Source: JBEKZQ01 sp049509675 (GTDB lineage: Bacteria > Planctomycetota > Planctomycetia > Pirellulales > Thermoguttaceae). Taken from it: a DNA stretch of 6,232 bases. The notes under the pieces are model-generated. The model was not told the DNA's origin and did no database searches. It saw only the letters and a program-made list of their open reading frames with translations. Of the stretch, positions 6,030 to 6,232 are shown piece by piece (within the stretch, counting starts at the first letter, position 1; each line of letters opens with the position of its first letter). Made by a program: the position numbers and the translations under genes. The stretch spans positions 1 through 6,232 of the forward strand of contig JBEKZQ010000379.1 in NCBI GenBank assembly GCA_049509675.1. The letters run 5' to 3'.

Positions 6030-6112
6030 ACATCAGCTCCAAACATCAGGGTCAGACTGTAACTGCTAACTGAAATCATCTGCTGGTATAACTGCGCGAC
6101 GACGTCGGCCAA
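5912..6112. other. degenerate junction region without an intact gene
   Basis: Between the glycosyltransferase stop and the transposase fragment I see only the zinc-ribbon-like remnant, a 13-bp tandem duplication at 6024-6049, and a segment at 6050-6112 with no recognisable coding similarity. Neither end shows a complete insertion-sequence border. The patchwork looks like successive insertions and deletions. Confidence 0.5.
6024..6049. repeat. 13-bp perfect tandem duplication
   Basis: CTCCAAACATCAG occurs twice back to back (6024-6036 and 6037-6049). It lies between the zinc-ribbon-like remnant and the transposase fragment. It may be a replication slip or a scar of an insertion; the sequence alone does not say which. 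Confidence 0.8.
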
Positions 6113-6232
6113 GGCGTAGAGCACGATTGCCGCCGAAGACAGGCCGTCGGCGAGTTGGCCGAGGAACCGCTGACGATCGTCACTGGTCCAAAAAACTTGC
6201 TGCCGCCCGTTACCGCGGCTGGTAACGTGGTA
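6113..6232 (-). pseudogene. truncated REP-associated tyrosine transposase (RAYT, Y1_Tnp/IS200-like), N-terminal part
   Basis: The minus strand from the window edge reads YHVTSRGNGRQQVFWTSDDR, then QRFLGQLADGLSSAAIVLYA. This is the characteristic opening of RAYT/Y1 transposases (YHVTxRGNxRxxxF). Family members continue with an aromatic residue, VLMPNHYHLL, carrying the HxH metal-binding motif and later the catalytic Tyr. Here the sequence after LYA changes to LADVVAQLYQQM and the HxH motif is absent, although the frame stays open into unrelated DNA. The start codon lies beyond 6232. The copy is therefore almost certainly inactive. RAYTs are known to mobilise short palindromic REP sequences, which makes its position about 700 bp from a palindromic element notable. 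Confidence 0.75.

Noticed and set aside
6209..6226. GTTACC/GGTAAC inverted repeat as a terminator or hairpin.
   Set aside because: The stem is 6 bp, lacks a T-run and lies inside conserved transposase codons (VTSRGN), so it is probably chance.

Overview
This GC-rich window looks like bacterial chromosome. The most likely source is a planctomycete or related bacterium, possibly an uncultured one. That guess rests on the base composition, on genes that mostly lack a strong Shine-Dalgarno sequence, on dispersed GGGGACAGTCCC-type palindromes and ACTGAAA-type repeats, and on a decayed REP-associated transposase. No taxonomic marker gene is present, so the assignment is inference.

Left half (1-2755, minus strand): two genes of a complex-I-like, electron-bifurcating or NAD(P)-linked redox enzyme. 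The upstream gene (578-2755) is a NuoF/HndC-type flavoprotein. It carries two thioredoxin-like [2Fe-2S] domains at its N-terminus, the FMN/NADH core with its [4Fe-4S] site, and a C-terminal 2x[4Fe-4S] ferredoxin domain. After a 38-bp gap made almost entirely of a heptamer repeat comes the start of a HndD/NuoG-like iron-sulfur subunit (1-539), most likely the catalytic [FeFe] hydrogenase subunit, which runs off the window. Electrons would pass between NAD(P)H, FMN, the Fe-S chain and the catalytic subunit.

Middle (2756-4569): a short divergent intergenic region holds a good sigma70-like promoter (TTGAAG-N16-TATAAT) for the plus-strand genes pdxJ (vitamin B6 synthesis) and dapA (lysine/diaminopimelate synthesis), which are closely spaced and probably cotranscribed.

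Right half (4570-6232): two inverted copies of the heptamer repeat fill most of the gap between dapA and a GT4-family glycosyltransferase (4655-5911). The glycosyltransferase carries two 63-bp copies of one palindromic element. They lie in opposite orientations, both exactly in frame, and each adds 21 residues in what should be a surface loop. Neither copy contains a stop codon in any of the six frames. This resembles the protein-coding palindromic elements of Rickettsia and is the most interesting signal here. After the glycosyltransferase comes a graveyard: a minus-strand four-cysteine zinc-ribbon-like fragment, a 13-bp tandem duplication, and the N-terminal part of a REP-associated tyrosine transposase (RAYT) that diverges before its catalytic HxH motif.
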